Position numbers and translations under genes: made by a program
DNA from: Anaerovirgula multivorans
Lineage (GTDB): Bacteria; Bacillota; Clostridia; Peptostreptococcales; Natronincolaceae
Assembly (NCBI RefSeq): GCF_900188145.1
Contig: NZ_FZOJ01000003.1
Coordinates: forward strand, 1-64,000
Direction of reading: 5' to 3'
Length of the DNA stretch: 64,000 nucleotides
The notes under the pieces: generated by a model
What the model was told of the DNA's origin: nothing
Databases searched by the model: none
The model's input: the letters and a program-made list of their open reading frames with translations, nothing else
In this document: positions 44,884 through 54,488 of the stretch, piece by piece
How the letters are laid out: the number at the start of each line of letters is the position of its first letter
Numbering within the stretch: position 1 is the first letter of the stretch

Positions 44884-45906
44884 TTAAAAGCTATGGCTTA
44901 CATGCTGTTTACCAATATCTTGTAATTGATGACATCCTGCCATAATCATGGTTTCCTTTAACTCCTGTCCTACTTTTTGGGTATAAATCTCTACCCCTTC
45001 TCGTCCCCCACCATAGGCAGCTATTGCATAAGGCCTTCCAATTAATACTGCATCTGCTCCCATAGCCAATGCCTTAAATACATCAATTCCATCTCTAAAA
45101 CCGCCGTCAATAAAGATCTTTAACTTTCCTCCCGCTGCTTTCACGATCTCCGGTAACACTTCTATTGTACTTAAAGTATGATCTAGAACTCTTCCACCAT
45201 GGTTTGATACCACGATTCCATGAGCCCCCGATTCTAGGGCTTTCACTACGCCTCCAGTCGTCATAATTCCCTTTAAGATTACCGGAAGCTTTGTGGAGGA
45301 GGTAATTTCCTTCAATTCTTCTACAGACTTTGTTGCAACAGGTTTACCAAGCATAGCTAATACAACTAATCCTGCTGCATCGATGTCAATAGCAACTGCA
45401 GGAGCTCCTTTTTCTTCAGCCTTTTTAATTTTTTTAATAATTTCTTCGTTTTTCCAGGGCTTGATTGTAGGTATACCCATCCCTTCATTATCACCAATAA
45501 CTCCTAATGGAACATCATAATATTCATCCTTTACACCATCTCCAGTACAGCCTAAAACTCCAGCGTTAATACATCCTTCGATAATAGCTTGAGAGTAGGT
45601 TAGGTCATTTAAATAGTCGTTATAATTCATATCTAACCCTCCAATAGGAGCCGCCAAAATAGGAAACTTGAGAGTTTTACCAAATAGACCGATAGAAGTA
45701 TCTATCTCCTTTGTTGGTACAATGGTATCTAAGTGGATTTTTACTTCATTTATTTTTTCTCGATTGCGAATAAAACCTGCTCCCGTACCCTTTCCCCCTA
45801 CCCCTGGTACCTCTCCTTTACAGGCGATTCCATTACATTCCTTACATACCCTGCATTTTTTTGCAAAAATTTCTCTTGCGTTGTTCAAAACATCAGTGTA
45901 ATTCAT
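44884..45906 (-). CDS. FMN-dependent alpha-hydroxy-acid oxidizing protein
   Basis: About 340 residues. TIM-barrel FMN enzyme related to lactate oxidase and glycolate oxidase: FPILAAPIGGLD, LPVILKGIMTTGG with the active-site Lys, VSNHGGRVLDHTLST with the catalytic His, and IFIDGGFRDGIDVFKALAMGADAVLIGRP. The N-terminus carries a Cys cluster (CRVCKECNGIACKG) instead of the usual start, seen in clostridial members. Start chosen at 45906 (GGAGAG 6 nt upstream). The substrate is unknown. Confidence 0.85.
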   Translation of the reverse strand: MNYTDVLNNAREIFAKKCRVCKECNGIACKGEVPGVGGKGTGAGFIRNREKINEVKIHLDTIVPTKEIDTSIGLFGKTLKFPILAAPIGGLDMNYNDYLNDLTYSQAIIEGCINAGVLGCTGDGVKDEYYDVPLGVIGDNEGMGIPTIKPWKNEEIIKKIKKAEEKGAPAVAIDIDAAGLVVLAMLGKPVATKSVEELKEITSSTKLPVILKGIMTTGGVVKALESGAHGIVVSNHGGRVLDHTLSTIEVLPEIVKAAGGKLKIFIDGGFRDGIDVFKALAMGADAVLIGRPYAIAAYGGGREGVEIYTQKVGQELKETMIMAGCHQLQDIGKQHVSHSF

Positions 45907-45942
45907 TTTCATCTCTCCATTCTTACAAAATTTGTCTATATT

Positions 45943-46767
45943 TTATTGTTCTTCCAAAGAATAGATATCTGTTCTTCTATGTTTCAGTAAAGGAAGCTCT
46001 TGTCTTACTTTTGCAACATAGTCTAAATCAACTTCCCCATAAATGATGTCCTCTTTTTCCTCCGTAGTGGCTACCACCTCTCCCCATGGACTCATAATTG
46101 TTGAAAATCCATAAGCATGATAGCTGGATTCCATATTTCTAGCAGGTGAAGCCGCAACAAAATACACTTGATTGTCTATAGCTCTAACTTTAATGGTTTC
46201 ATGCCAGTGGGCAGGCCCTGTTGTAGTATTAAAGGCAGCTGGCACCACAATTACTTCAGCTCCTTTTAATGCCATTAATCGCATAAGCTCTGGGAATCTC
46301 ATGTCATAGCATATAGCAACACCGATTTTACAATACTCCGTGTCTACCACCGTTACTTGCTGACCATAGTCGACAATATCTGATTCCTTAAAGGTTATTT
46401 TCCCTTTAACGTCAATGTCAAACAAATGCATTTTCCGATGACTACCAATTAGTTCTCCTTCTCTATTGAAGATAAAAGAAGTATTATAAATCTTATCCTT
46501 TGTTTTTTCCGGTATTGATCCTCCTATAATATACACTTGCAAGTCCTTAGCTAGACTAGAAAGCAGGTTTGTTGATTCTCCTGGATAATCTTCCGCCATC
46601 TGAGTCATACAATCATTATTATATGGAGAATTAAATATCTCAGGTAAAACAATCACTTCTCCTCCTTGGGATTTAGCTTCACGTATCATCGCTTCCGCCT
46701 TTTTTAAGTTTCTTCCTTTGTCTTCTGTAACAAGTATTTGACACACTGCTATTTTGAACTTCTTCAT
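45943..46767 (-). CDS. Carbon-nitrogen hydrolase (omega-amidase/nitrilase family)
   Basis: About 274 residues with the catalytic triad Glu in VIVLPEIFNSPY, Lys in HRKMHLFDID and Cys in VAICYDMRFPELM. The closest known types are omega-amidases and deaminated-glutathione amidases, which clean up alpha-keto amides. Start chosen at 46767 (GGAGGAG 8 nt upstream). It lies 36 bp upstream of the hydroxy-acid oxidase gene, so they are probably co-transcribed. Confidence 0.9.
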   Translation of the reverse strand: MKKFKIAVCQILVTEDKGRNLKKAEAMIREAKSQGGEVIVLPEIFNSPYNNDCMTQMAEDYPGESTNLLSSLAKDLQVYIIGGSIPEKTKDKIYNTSFIFNREGELIGSHRKMHLFDIDVKGKITFKESDIVDYGQQVTVVDTEYCKIGVAICYDMRFPELMRLMALKGAEVIVVPAAFNTTTGPAHWHETIKVRAIDNQVYFVAASPARNMESSYHAYGFSTIMSPWGEVVATTEEKEDIIYGEVDLDYVAKVRQELPLLKHRRTDIYSLEEQ

Positions 46768-46929
46768 TCTTTTCACTCCTCCATGAAAACAGTTTAGTAT
46801 ATTATTCTTCATAAATTAAATATTTCCTGTTTAACATTAAAAGAACTAAAAGCAAAATCTTTTCTTTAATTAGCTATTATTTTATGATAGTATAATAGCA
46901 TCTAACCTATTGTATTGGAGGGAATAGTT

Positions 46930-47646
46930 ATGAGAAAAGTGTTAGGAATAATATATTTTATACTTTATGGTGTATATGTTTATGTCGTTGCGATACCAAA
47001 GGTTAACCGTTTAGATAAAGCAGGAGCTATCCAGGAAAAGAGAAAATATACTGACGAAATTAGTAAACGTTGGGGGCAAATATTAATTGGTGCTACTGGA
47101 AGTACGGTAGAAGTAATTGGTTTAGAAAACATCCCTCAAGAAGGGTCTGTATTGTTTGTAAGTAATCATCAAGGTTACTTTGATATACCTATCTTGTTAC
47201 AATATCTTCCAAACCCTCTTGGATTTTTGGCTAAAATAGAAATCAAAAAATGGCCTGTTATAGGGAAATGGCTTCTCTGTCTTGAAGGCGTGTTTATTGA
47301 TAGAAATGACATACGTCAGTCCTTAACTGCCATTAAGGCTACTACGGAAACATTAAAGTCAGGTCAGTCCATCGTAATTTTTCCTGAAGGCACAAGAAGT
47401 AAAAGTAGTGAATTAGGTGCATTTAAACCTGGTAGTTTAAAACCTGCTCAAAGGGCAAATGTTCCAATTATTCCGATAACTATTGAAAATACTTATAAAA
47501 TATTAGAAGCAAATAACGATCGGGATCTAAAACCTGCTCATGTAAGGATCACCATTTCTCCTGCTATTGATGTCAATGATGTATCTAATGACAACTCTGG
47601 TGACTTAACAACTAAAGTTTTTCAGGTTATACAAAGTCATTTATAG
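46930..47646 (+). CDS. 1-acyl-sn-glycerol-3-phosphate acyltransferase (PlsC type)
   Basis: A 238-residue membrane-bound acyltransferase making phosphatidic acid. It has an N-terminal membrane helix, the catalytic NHQGYFD (HxxxxD), FIDRND, and FPEGTRSKS in the usual order. Start chosen at 46930 after GGAGGG. It is the first gene of a rightward pair with the GGDEF gene. Confidence 0.92.
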   Translation: MRKVLGIIYFILYGVYVYVVAIPKVNRLDKAGAIQEKRKYTDEISKRWGQILIGATGSTVEVIGLENIPQEGSVLFVSNHQGYFDIPILLQYLPNPLGFLAKIEIKKWPVIGKWLLCLEGVFIDRNDIRQSLTAIKATTETLKSGQSIVIFPEGTRSKSSELGAFKPGSLKPAQRANVPIIPITIENTYKILEANNDRDLKPAHVRITISPAIDVNDVSNDNSGDLTTKVFQVIQSHL

Positions 47647-47724
47647 CAAAAGAGTTATACCTGTTATTATAATAAGCACTTGAACTTACTTTGAAAATCC
47701 ATTTGTGAATTATGAGGTGCTTTT

Positions 47725-48951
47725 ATGAAAAGAAATATTTCTATTTTTATTTTCTGTACACTATTTATATACCTCATTATGTTGGCTGTATATGTTTTTC
47801 TTTTGTCAGCCTCCTTTAAGCTTGAACATGGCCTTCTTATTATTTCTTTTATGACACTGGTAACATTAAGCATATGCTACGGCACCTATCGTTACTTAAC
47901 ATTAAGCATAAGAATACAAAATATGAATCATGCAAAAACTAAAGAGATTTTAGAAAGCGTTAATGAAATCAGCAATTCTGTTCTAACCATTGAAAATACA
48001 CAACAGCTTTTCCAGTTGATTCTTGAAAAGGCTGTAAAATGCATAGATGATGCAAAAATGGGTAGTCTGTTGATATTAAATGATCATAATGAATTAAAAT
48101 ATAAAGCTATGGTAGGATATGATTTTGAGAAGTTTAGAAAGGTAAACCTAAAATTAGAAGATTGTTTTCTATACAAATATAATGATGGTGATACCACAAA
48201 AGCTTGTATCATAAGAAATGTAGAGGAATTCGACAAGAAGAACTTAAATAAAGAAACTTATGAGAAATTGCATAATGCAGATGCGTTTATCACGAAAGCA
48301 GCAATAAGTGCTCCTATCAAAGTAGATAACAAATTTTACGGCATGATCAATGTAGACAGTGATAAATGCGATGGCTTTACTGATATAGATATATCCTTTA
48401 TAGAATACTTTGCAAATCAAATAAGTACTGTTATCAAAAATCATGAACTACTAGAGAAAATGCTGTATTTGTTAAGGCATGACAATTTAACAGACATCTA
48501 CAACCGCTATCATTTCGAAGAATTATTTGAGTCCACATTTAATAGGGCAGAGAGATACAATGAATCTTTTTCCCTAGTTATGTTTGATTTAAATAATTTA
48601 AAAATGACTAACGATACCTTTGGACATCAGATAGGAGACCAGCTTATCCAACGGTTCGCAGAAGGCCTTAAAATGAACGCTAGAAAAACCGATATTTTTG
48701 CCCGTTTTGGTGGCGATGAATTTGTAGCAGTTTATCTATATGCAGATCATGACGATGTTAAGCGTATCACTGATAACCTTAATAAGTACTTTTTAGAAAA
48801 ACCTTTATGTGTTCACAATATGTGTATATCTATACAATTTAGCTATGGTATAGCTCATTTTCCTTCCGATGGAGGCGATATGAAAACACTGTTAAAGGTT
48901 GCAGATGACAGAATGTATCTTCATAAAGACAAAATGAGACTTAATTCATAA
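47725..48951 (+). CDS. GAF-GGDEF diguanylate cyclase
   Basis: A 408-residue protein: two membrane helices (about 5-28, 36-58), a GAF sensor domain (about 80-230) and a GGDEF domain (about 250-405) with intact ARFGGDEFVAVY. RNRYHF-like and MFDLNNLKMTNDTFGHQIGD support cyclase activity making c-di-GMP. No RxxD inhibitory site is evident directly before the GGDEF box. ATG 47725 follows GAGGTG. Confidence 0.92.
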   Translation: MKRNISIFIFCTLFIYLIMLAVYVFLLSASFKLEHGLLIISFMTLVTLSICYGTYRYLTLSIRIQNMNHAKTKEILESVNEISNSVLTIENTQQLFQLILEKAVKCIDDAKMGSLLILNDHNELKYKAMVGYDFEKFRKVNLKLEDCFLYKYNDGDTTKACIIRNVEEFDKKNLNKETYEKLHNADAFITKAAISAPIKVDNKFYGMINVDSDKCDGFTDIDISFIEYFANQISTVIKNHELLEKMLYLLRHDNLTDIYNRYHFEELFESTFNRAERYNESFSLVMFDLNNLKMTNDTFGHQIGDQLIQRFAEGLKMNARKTDIFARFGGDEFVAVYLYADHDDVKRITDNLNKYFLEKPLCVHNMCISIQFSYGIAHFPSDGGDMKTLLKVADDRMYLHKDKMRLNS

Positions 48952-49071
48952 GTAGGCAACCGGAAGTTAGGTTTTCAACTTTCGTGTTGATCACTTAGTT
49001 TGTTTATCTATAAGTAGGCAACCGAAAGTTTGGTTTGTCACTTTCGTGTTGGTCACTTAGTTTGTTTATCT
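48948..49071. repeat. Tandem 62-bp repeat with internal hairpin
   Basis: Two head-to-tail copies (48948-49009, 49010-49071), each beginning ATAAGTAGGCAACCG, running through CTTTCGTGTTG and ending CACTTAGTTTGTTTATCT, with about 90% identity. In copy 2 GAAAGT and ACTTTC can pair. They overlap the last bases of the GGDEF gene and may form its 3' end. Confidence 0.75.
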
Positions 49072-49180
49072 AGAGAGAGGTTTTGCTCCCTCTGAATTAT
49101 AGCCGAATTTACTTTCAGGATGTGGCGAAGGAGAAATATAAGTTTCACAAAAAATGATCCATTCCCCATAAATCAATGGA

Positions 49181-49795
49181 TTATTTTTTTGATACATAGG
49201 GGTTGTCTTTAATATAGTATCTCCAGGGAAAATCTATGGCTTCCTCAGCATAATCAATATTGATGCGGGTTGTGGTGACTATTGGATGCTTTATCTTTTC
49301 TTCAGCTTCAGCGATATATAGCTTTTCTCCACAGAGATCCATTTCATTATGATCCTTTGTAATCCCCATAGCAATACAGAGCTTACCCGGTCCATCTGTT
49401 AGGTTAATAATCTGCTTTTTCGATATTTCTTCTAGCTTTTTCCCATATCTATTTCCCACCATTTTTTCTATACCTTCCATTGGCTCAATAGCTCTAACCA
49501 ATACAGCTGCTGCCTTACCATTTTTCTCTGTAACAACATTGAAGCAATAGTACATACCATAAATTAAATAGACATAAGCTATCCCTGGAGACCCATACAA
49601 GACTTTTGTTCTATTGGTGACTCTATTATTATAGGCATGACAAGCCTTATCTATATCCCCAATATAAGCTTCCACCTCAACAATTTTCGCAACTAATCTT
49701 TCACCGTCTGTATGATGAATTAGATATTTTCCCAGCAAATCTTTAGAAACTTCTAATGTATCTCTATCATAAAAATCTCTAGATAGCTTTTTCAT
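49181..49795 (-). CDS. 3-methyladenine DNA glycosylase (AAG/Mpg family)
   Basis: About 204 residues. Start KLSRDFYDRDTLEVSKDLLG, catalytic region VEVEAYIGDIDKACHAY, then GIAYVYLIYGMYYCFNVVTE and NLTDGPGKLCIAMGI, all typical of AAG. It excises alkylated purines. The frame extends to 49882, but 49795 has GGAGGC...AAGGA upstream and avoids overlap with the small gene above it. Confidence 0.92.
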   Translation of the reverse strand: MKKLSRDFYDRDTLEVSKDLLGKYLIHHTDGERLVAKIVEVEAYIGDIDKACHAYNNRVTNRTKVLYGSPGIAYVYLIYGMYYCFNVVTEKNGKAAAVLVRAIEPMEGIEKMVGNRYGKKLEEISKKQIINLTDGPGKLCIAMGITKDHNEMDLCGEKLYIAEAEEKIKHPIVTTTRINIDYAEEAIDFPWRYYIKDNPYVSKK

Positions 49796-49838
49796 TCCTT
49801 TGCCTCCCCCGTCAAAAAATATTCCCTCTATGATTATA

Positions 49839-49955
49839 TCATTTATTTGCTTTTTTTGTCCCCGTGGCTCCCTTTGTATCAATTTGATGCATATCCTTTC
49901 CTATTTTACCAGATCTATTTTCTTCACGTTTATTTTTGCCAATTGCCTTTGTCAC
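49839..49955 (-). CDS. Small basic protein, 38 residues
   Basis: A GTG at 49955 with a perfect AGGAGGTG 5 nt upstream starts MTKAIGKNKREENRSGKIGK and ends KKANK-stop at 49839. It is Lys-rich, without membrane segments. The ribosome site is stronger than that of the glycosylase gene 43 bp downstream, which suggests real translation. I do not recognise a family. The region 49956-50359 holds no other gene. Confidence 0.45.
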   Translation of the reverse strand: MTKAIGKNKREENRSGKIGKDMHQIDTKGATGTKKANK

Positions 49956-50359
49956 AGTATCACCTCCTATTTATTATAGTATGAAACAGTAGGGTTTGTC
50001 CTATACTATTGTCAGCTATTCTTCAACAAATTCACCTTCATTTTCCGTCGAAGTCCTTTGATAAATTACTGCATTTACTTATGACTATATACAATTCCTC
50101 CTTTTTGGGTTTTTACTACAGATATATGCTTATATATCTTAATACACTAAGGCCTATATCTATAGATAGCGGTTTATCTATAAAGGAAAGCCCTAAATTT
50201 ATACGGTTTCTAGTTCAATGATATACATAATAAGATAATCATATCTATAGAATTTTTCTATTATACCTTGAAGTATCATTAAATAATTTAATTGTTAAAT
50301 ATATAATTATCTTATTATAATTAAATTGGAATATATTTCAAATAGGAGGTAGTAGAAAC

Positions 50360-51454
50360 ATGAAGGATGATAAAGTTAAAATCGTTGCATCCGGTGGATT
50401 AATCGGAGTTTTAGCAGCACTTCTTGTGAAATTTGGGAACCCTGTGAACATGGGGATATGCGTAGCATGTTTTTTCAGGGATATCGCGGGTGGATTAGGA
50501 TTACATAGGGCTGCTGTGGTACAGTATTTGAGACCTGAAATTCCTGGTTTTATCTTAGGTTCCTTTGGTATGGCAAAGGCTAAGGGAGAGTTTAAATCTA
50601 GAGGTGGATCTTCACCATTACTTCGCTTTATATTAGGATTTTTCTTAATGGTTGGTGCCTTAGTTTTTCTAGGTTGTCCTTTAAGAATGATCTTGCGTCT
50701 TGCTAATGGTGACCTCAATGCCCTTGTGGGTTTGTTTGGCTATGTAGCTGGTATTTGGATAGGGATCCAATTCTTAAAGCAAGGCTTTACCTTAGGAAAA
50801 AGCACAAAACAAGCTGCTGTTTCTGGTTATACCATGCCTTTCGTGGCAATAGCACTTTTAATCTTATTATTAACTGCACCAGCTTTTATCTTCTTTAGCG
50901 AAAGTGGCCCAGGTTCTATGGCAGCACCAGTTGTTTTAGCATTAGGAGCTGGATTAGCCGTTGGTGCTGTGCTGCAAAGAACTAGACTTTGCACAGCTGG
51001 TGGTATCAGAGATATTATGCTCATTAAAGATTTTCATTATCTTTGGGGACTTATTGGTATATTCATATTTGCACTATTGGGAAATCTTATTTTCAATTTT
51101 GAAACCTTTAAAATAGGCTTTGAGGGTCAACCCATTGCCCACAATGATCATCTCTGGAACTTTCTTGGAATGGCGTTAGCTGGTATTGCAGCAGTATTAT
51201 TGGGAGGATGCCCATTAAGACAATCCATCTTAGCTGGTGAAGGAGATACCGATGCAACTGTAACTATTTTCGGTTTAATGGCAGGTGCTGCCTTTGCCCA
51301 TAACTTTGGTTTAGCAGCCAGTCCTCAAGGGGTTGGACTGAATGGCAAAGTAGCTGTTGTTATTGGTTTAGTTATCGTTTTATCTATTGGTTACGGGGTC
51401 CTAAAAGCTACAGCTGAAATAAAAGCTAAAGGAGGTGTTGGCGCCAATGTCTAA
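50360..51454 (+). CDS. yedE: YedE-type selenium/sulfur transport membrane protein
   Basis: A 364-residue membrane protein with about ten helices and repeated halves of the YeeE/YedE type. Paired Cys motifs are GICVACFFRDIAGGLGLHRA, LGCPLRM, RTRLCTAGGIRD and GGCPLRQSILAGEGD. YeeE homologues import thiosulfate; the YedE branch accompanies selenium genes. It overlaps the yedF start by 8 bp. ATG 50360 follows AGGAGG. Confidence 0.88.
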   Translation: MKDDKVKIVASGGLIGVLAALLVKFGNPVNMGICVACFFRDIAGGLGLHRAAVVQYLRPEIPGFILGSFGMAKAKGEFKSRGGSSPLLRFILGFFLMVGALVFLGCPLRMILRLANGDLNALVGLFGYVAGIWIGIQFLKQGFTLGKSTKQAAVSGYTMPFVAIALLILLLTAPAFIFFSESGPGSMAAPVVLALGAGLAVGAVLQRTRLCTAGGIRDIMLIKDFHYLWGLIGIFIFALLGNLIFNFETFKIGFEGQPIAHNDHLWNFLGMALAGIAAVLLGGCPLRQSILAGEGDTDATVTIFGLMAGAAFAHNFGLAASPQGVGLNGKVAVVIGLVIVLSIGYGVLKATAEIKAKGGVGANV

Positions 51455-51659
51455 TATTGTTGATGCAAGAGGCAGATCTTGTCCCGAACCGGTTGTAATG
51501 ACACGAAAAGCTATTGAAACCTATTCAGGAGGAACCATACAGGTATTAGTAGACACAATGGTCGCTGTAGAAAACATCAAGCGCTTTGCAGGAAATCAGG
51601 GTTTTCTTGTAGAAGTATCAGAAACAGATGAGGAGTATTCTCTGTTTATAAAGAAATAG
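51447..51659 (+). CDS. yedF: YedF/TusA-type sulfurtransferase-like protein
   Basis: A 70-residue TusA-fold protein with VDARGRSCPEPVVMTRKAIE, where the Cys in CPEP carries persulfide or selenium. Start chosen at 51447, 10 nt after GGAGG inside yedE. Coupling with yedE and the following DUF3343 gene supports a role as carrier for imported sulfur or selenium. Confidence 0.88.
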   Translation: MSNIVDARGRSCPEPVVMTRKAIETYSGGTIQVLVDTMVAVENIKRFAGNQGFLVEVSETDEEYSLFIKK

Positions 51660-51944
51660 GTGATTGTTTTGAAGAATTATTATTGTGTCCTAACCTTTCA
51701 TACTACCCATTACGCCTTAAATACTGAAAAAGTATTAAAGGAAAGGAACGTGCCTGTAAAATTAATGCCTGTTCCAAGACAGGTTAGTTCTAGCTGTGGT
51801 ATAGCTGCGGAGTTCCCCTGTGAAGAAAAGGAAAAAATTTTATTGCTTTGTAAGGAGTACCATATCGAATTTGATGATGTTCATCAAATCGAAAAAGATA
51901 GCAAAAACAACTGGTTTACAAAGCTAATAAGCATGAATAAGTAA
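51660..51944 (+). CDS. DUF3343 family putative Se/S carrier
   Basis: A 94-residue soluble protein: YYCVLTFHTTHYALNTEKVL, then VKLMPVPRQVSSSCGIAAEF with the conserved Cys. DUF3343 genes are commonly found with yedE and yedF, and the Cys may carry selenium or sulfur. The GTG at 51660 abuts the yedF stop; a TTG at 51669 is an alternative start. Confidence 0.85.
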   Translation: MIVLKNYYCVLTFHTTHYALNTEKVLKERNVPVKLMPVPRQVSSSCGIAAEFPCEEKEKILLLCKEYHIEFDDVHQIEKDSKNNWFTKLISMNK

Positions 51945-51952
51945 TTATCTCT

Positions 51953-51990
51953 AAAAGTATAGGAAAGATTCTACATTTTCCTATACTTTT
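51953..51990. terminator. Terminator of the yedE operon
   Basis: AAAAGTATAGGAAA pairs with TTTCCTATACTTTT across a short loop, right after the DUF3343 gene. Confidence 0.85.
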
Positions 51991-52020
51991 AAGATGCTGT
52001 AAAGCCACTTTCACGATTTA

Positions 52021-52059
52021 AAACCTCTCTAGTTTGGAATGAAGAACGTAGAGAGGTTT
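52021..52059. terminator. Terminator of the feo operon
   Basis: AAACCTCTCTA pairs with TAGAGAGGTTT between the convergent yed and feo operons. T-runs follow on the plus strand and flank it on the minus strand. Confidence 0.8.
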
Positions 52060-52076
52060 TTATGCCATAAGTTTTT

Positions 52077-54227
52077 TTATACCAATCCCAGTAATCTTAC
52101 AGTTTGAGCTACAATGAAACAAACCACAATTCCCGCTACTGTTGGAATCATAAAGGAAGCGAAGGTCCATTTTTTGCTCTGAGTTTCTCTCCTAATGGTT
52201 AAAAGCGTGGTTCCACATGGAAAATGCATTAGTGTAAAAATCATAACCGATACTACTGTTAACCAGGTCCATCCATTAGTTAACAGCAATTCTCTCAAAG
52301 CCTCTATGCTATCTAGCTCTAACATAGCACCTGTTGACATATAACTCATAACAATAATTGGAATGACAATTTCATTAGCAGGTAACCCTAGAATGAAAGC
52401 CATAACAATATAACCATCCATGCCAATTAATTGAGCAAAGGGATCTAGCAATGCTGCACCATGGTCCAATATGCTTACATCTCCAATCATTATATTTGCC
52501 ATAATCCAAATGATTACACCTGCAGGAGCCGCCACCATCACCGCTCTACCTAATACAAATAAGGTTCTATCTAGTATAGAACGAACTATAATTCTTCCTA
52601 TCTGCGGTTTTCTATAGGGAGGTAATTCCAATGTAAAGGAGGAGGGTAATCCCTTCAAGACCGTTTTGGATAATATCTTTGATGTAACTAATGTCATAAT
52701 AACACCTAACACAATTACTCCCAGTACCATCATGGTTGCAACAATAGATTGTGTAATGCCTGCTGCTGCTCCCCCTATAAATATTAGTGCCATAGATATC
52801 AAGATAGGAAATCTCCCATTACATGGCACAAAGTTATTGGTAATGATGGCTATTAGCCTTTCCCTAGGGGAGTCAATAATTCTACAGGCGATGATTCCTG
52901 CTGCGTTACAGCCAAACCCCATACACATGGTTAATGCCTGCTTGCCATGAGCGCAAGCCTTTTTAAAGAAATTATCTAAATTAAATGCTACACGAGGTAA
53001 ATAGCCTAAATCCTCCAGCAAGGTAAATAACGGGAAGAAAATTGCCATAGGAGGTAGCATTACTGATACAACCCACGCTAAGGTTCTATAAACTCCAAGA
53101 ACTAAAATTCCATGAACCCATTCAGGCAGTTGCGTGTTTAAGAAAAAGTTACTTAAATGCCCTTCTATTGTAAAAAACAGAGTAGCTAAAGCTTCCGAAG
53201 GATAATTGGCCCCTTGTATCGTAAGCCAAAAGACTACACCTAATAATGTTATCATAATAGGAATTCCAAAGATTCTAGAGGTTAATACACTATCAATCTT
53301 TCTGTCTAATTCATTATATTTTTCATTTTCAACAAGGACAATTTTTCCATATACCTTTTCTGATAATTTCACAATCGATGCTACTATTTCATCTTGAATC
53401 TCCTGTTGTTGTAGATTTTTTCCATTTATTAAGTCTTCTATTCTTTTTAAAGTAGTCTCTAAACCATTTGCATCAACTATATGTTCTTGTAAAAAAGTAT
53501 TTAATGACTGCCGTATACTATGATCTCCATTAAGTAATTGTAATGCCACCCACCGACTATTAATCTTGCCCTCTACTACTTTATCTACTTCTTCTTCAAC
53601 CGTTTGTAATAGTTCTTCAATATCCTTTTTGTACTGCAGTTTTATCGGTTTTGCAACAGTCTCCCCTAAAGCTACACTTTCTATAGCATCTTTTAGTTCT
53701 CCTAGTCCTACACCATCTCTGGCATTAGTTCCCACCACTGGAATCCCTAAAGTCTTAGATAATGCTTGCAAGTTCACTTGAATTCCTTTTCTTTTGGCCT
53801 CATCCATCAAATTTACACAAAGGACAACCCTATCCGTTATTTCTAATATCTGGAGTACCAAAATTAAGTTTCTCTCTAAACAGGTGGCATCTGTTACCAC
53901 TATCGTTGCCTGTGGCTTGCCAAAGCATATAAAGTCCCTCGCTACCTCCTCTTCTACAGAGTTTGCCAACAAAGAATAAGTACCTGGCAGGTCAACCAAT
54001 ACAAACTTTTTATCCTTATGGCTGTATCTTCCCTGTGCATTTGTAACAGTTTTTCCTGGCCAATTTCCTGTATGTTGATTAAGTCCTGTCAAGCTGTTAA
54101 ATACAGTACTTTTCCCAGTATTAGGATTACCTGCTAAAGCAATCACTACTTCATCTGGAGACTCTAATTGTACATTAAACATTTCATTAAGAACCTGTTT
54201 ACCAGTTGATTGATGTGTAAGCCCCAC
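52077..54227 (-). CDS. feoB: Ferrous iron transport protein B
   Basis: A 716-residue membrane GTPase importing Fe(II). The N-terminal G domain has GNPNTGKSTVFNSLTG (G1), DLPGTYSL (G3) and VNLMDEAKRK (G4); a helical switch follows. Two Gate domains with conserved Cys (CMGFGCNAAGI) and about eight membrane helices make up the rest. GTG 54227 after GGAGGG is 12 bp downstream of feoA. Confidence 0.96.
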   Translation of the reverse strand: MGLTHQSTGKQVLNEMFNVQLESPDEVVIALAGNPNTGKSTVFNSLTGLNQHTGNWPGKTVTNAQGRYSHKDKKFVLVDLPGTYSLLANSVEEEVARDFICFGKPQATIVVTDATCLERNLILVLQILEITDRVVLCVNLMDEAKRKGIQVNLQALSKTLGIPVVGTNARDGVGLGELKDAIESVALGETVAKPIKLQYKKDIEELLQTVEEEVDKVVEGKINSRWVALQLLNGDHSIRQSLNTFLQEHIVDANGLETTLKRIEDLINGKNLQQQEIQDEIVASIVKLSEKVYGKIVLVENEKYNELDRKIDSVLTSRIFGIPIMITLLGVVFWLTIQGANYPSEALATLFFTIEGHLSNFFLNTQLPEWVHGILVLGVYRTLAWVVSVMLPPMAIFFPLFTLLEDLGYLPRVAFNLDNFFKKACAHGKQALTMCMGFGCNAAGIIACRIIDSPRERLIAIITNNFVPCNGRFPILISMALIFIGGAAAGITQSIVATMMVLGVIVLGVIMTLVTSKILSKTVLKGLPSSFTLELPPYRKPQIGRIIVRSILDRTLFVLGRAVMVAAPAGVIIWIMANIMIGDVSILDHGAALLDPFAQLIGMDGYIVMAFILGLPANEIVIPIIVMSYMSTGAMLELDSIEALRELLLTNGWTWLTVVSVMIFTLMHFPCGTTLLTIRRETQSKKWTFASFMIPTVAGIVVCFIVAQTVRLLGLV

Positions 54228-54239
54228 GCTTTATCCCTC

Positions 54240-54488
54240 CTATTCATTGATCATTGCCTCTACTAGTATTTTAGATGCTTCTTCTGATCGTAGAGCAATA
54301 ACAGTACCTCTAATTTCATAAGCTATTGGATCTCCTGAAGGACTTTTCCTTAGAGATTCCACCTTTGTGTCTGTGATTAGTCCTAAATCCAGCATACGTC
54401 TTCTCGCATTTCCTTCTGATATCAGCTGCCTTACCTTTCCAAAGCCACCTATAGGCAGTAGGTGTAAAGGAATTAGTTTTTTATCCAT
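54240..54488 (-). CDS. feoA: Ferrous iron transport protein A
   Basis: An 82-residue SH3-like protein that supports FeoB: IPLHLLPIGGFGKVRQL, NARRRMLDLGLITDTKVE and GDPIAYEIRGTVIALRSEEA. Start chosen at 54488 (AAGGAGG 8 nt upstream); the frame extends to 54548. It is divergent from the DtxR-type regulator, the likely controller. Confidence 0.93.
   Translation of the reverse strand: MDKKLIPLHLLPIGGFGKVRQLISEGNARRRMLDLGLITDTKVESLRKSPSGDPIAYEIRGTVIALRSEEASKILVEAMINE

Noticed and set aside
45733..46046. Overlapping plus-strand frames of 85 and 61 codons
   Set aside because: Antisense to the hydroxy-acid oxidase start and the amidase end; no ribosome sites.
48948..49071. CRISPR array
   Set aside because: Only two adjoining copies with no spacers and no cas genes.
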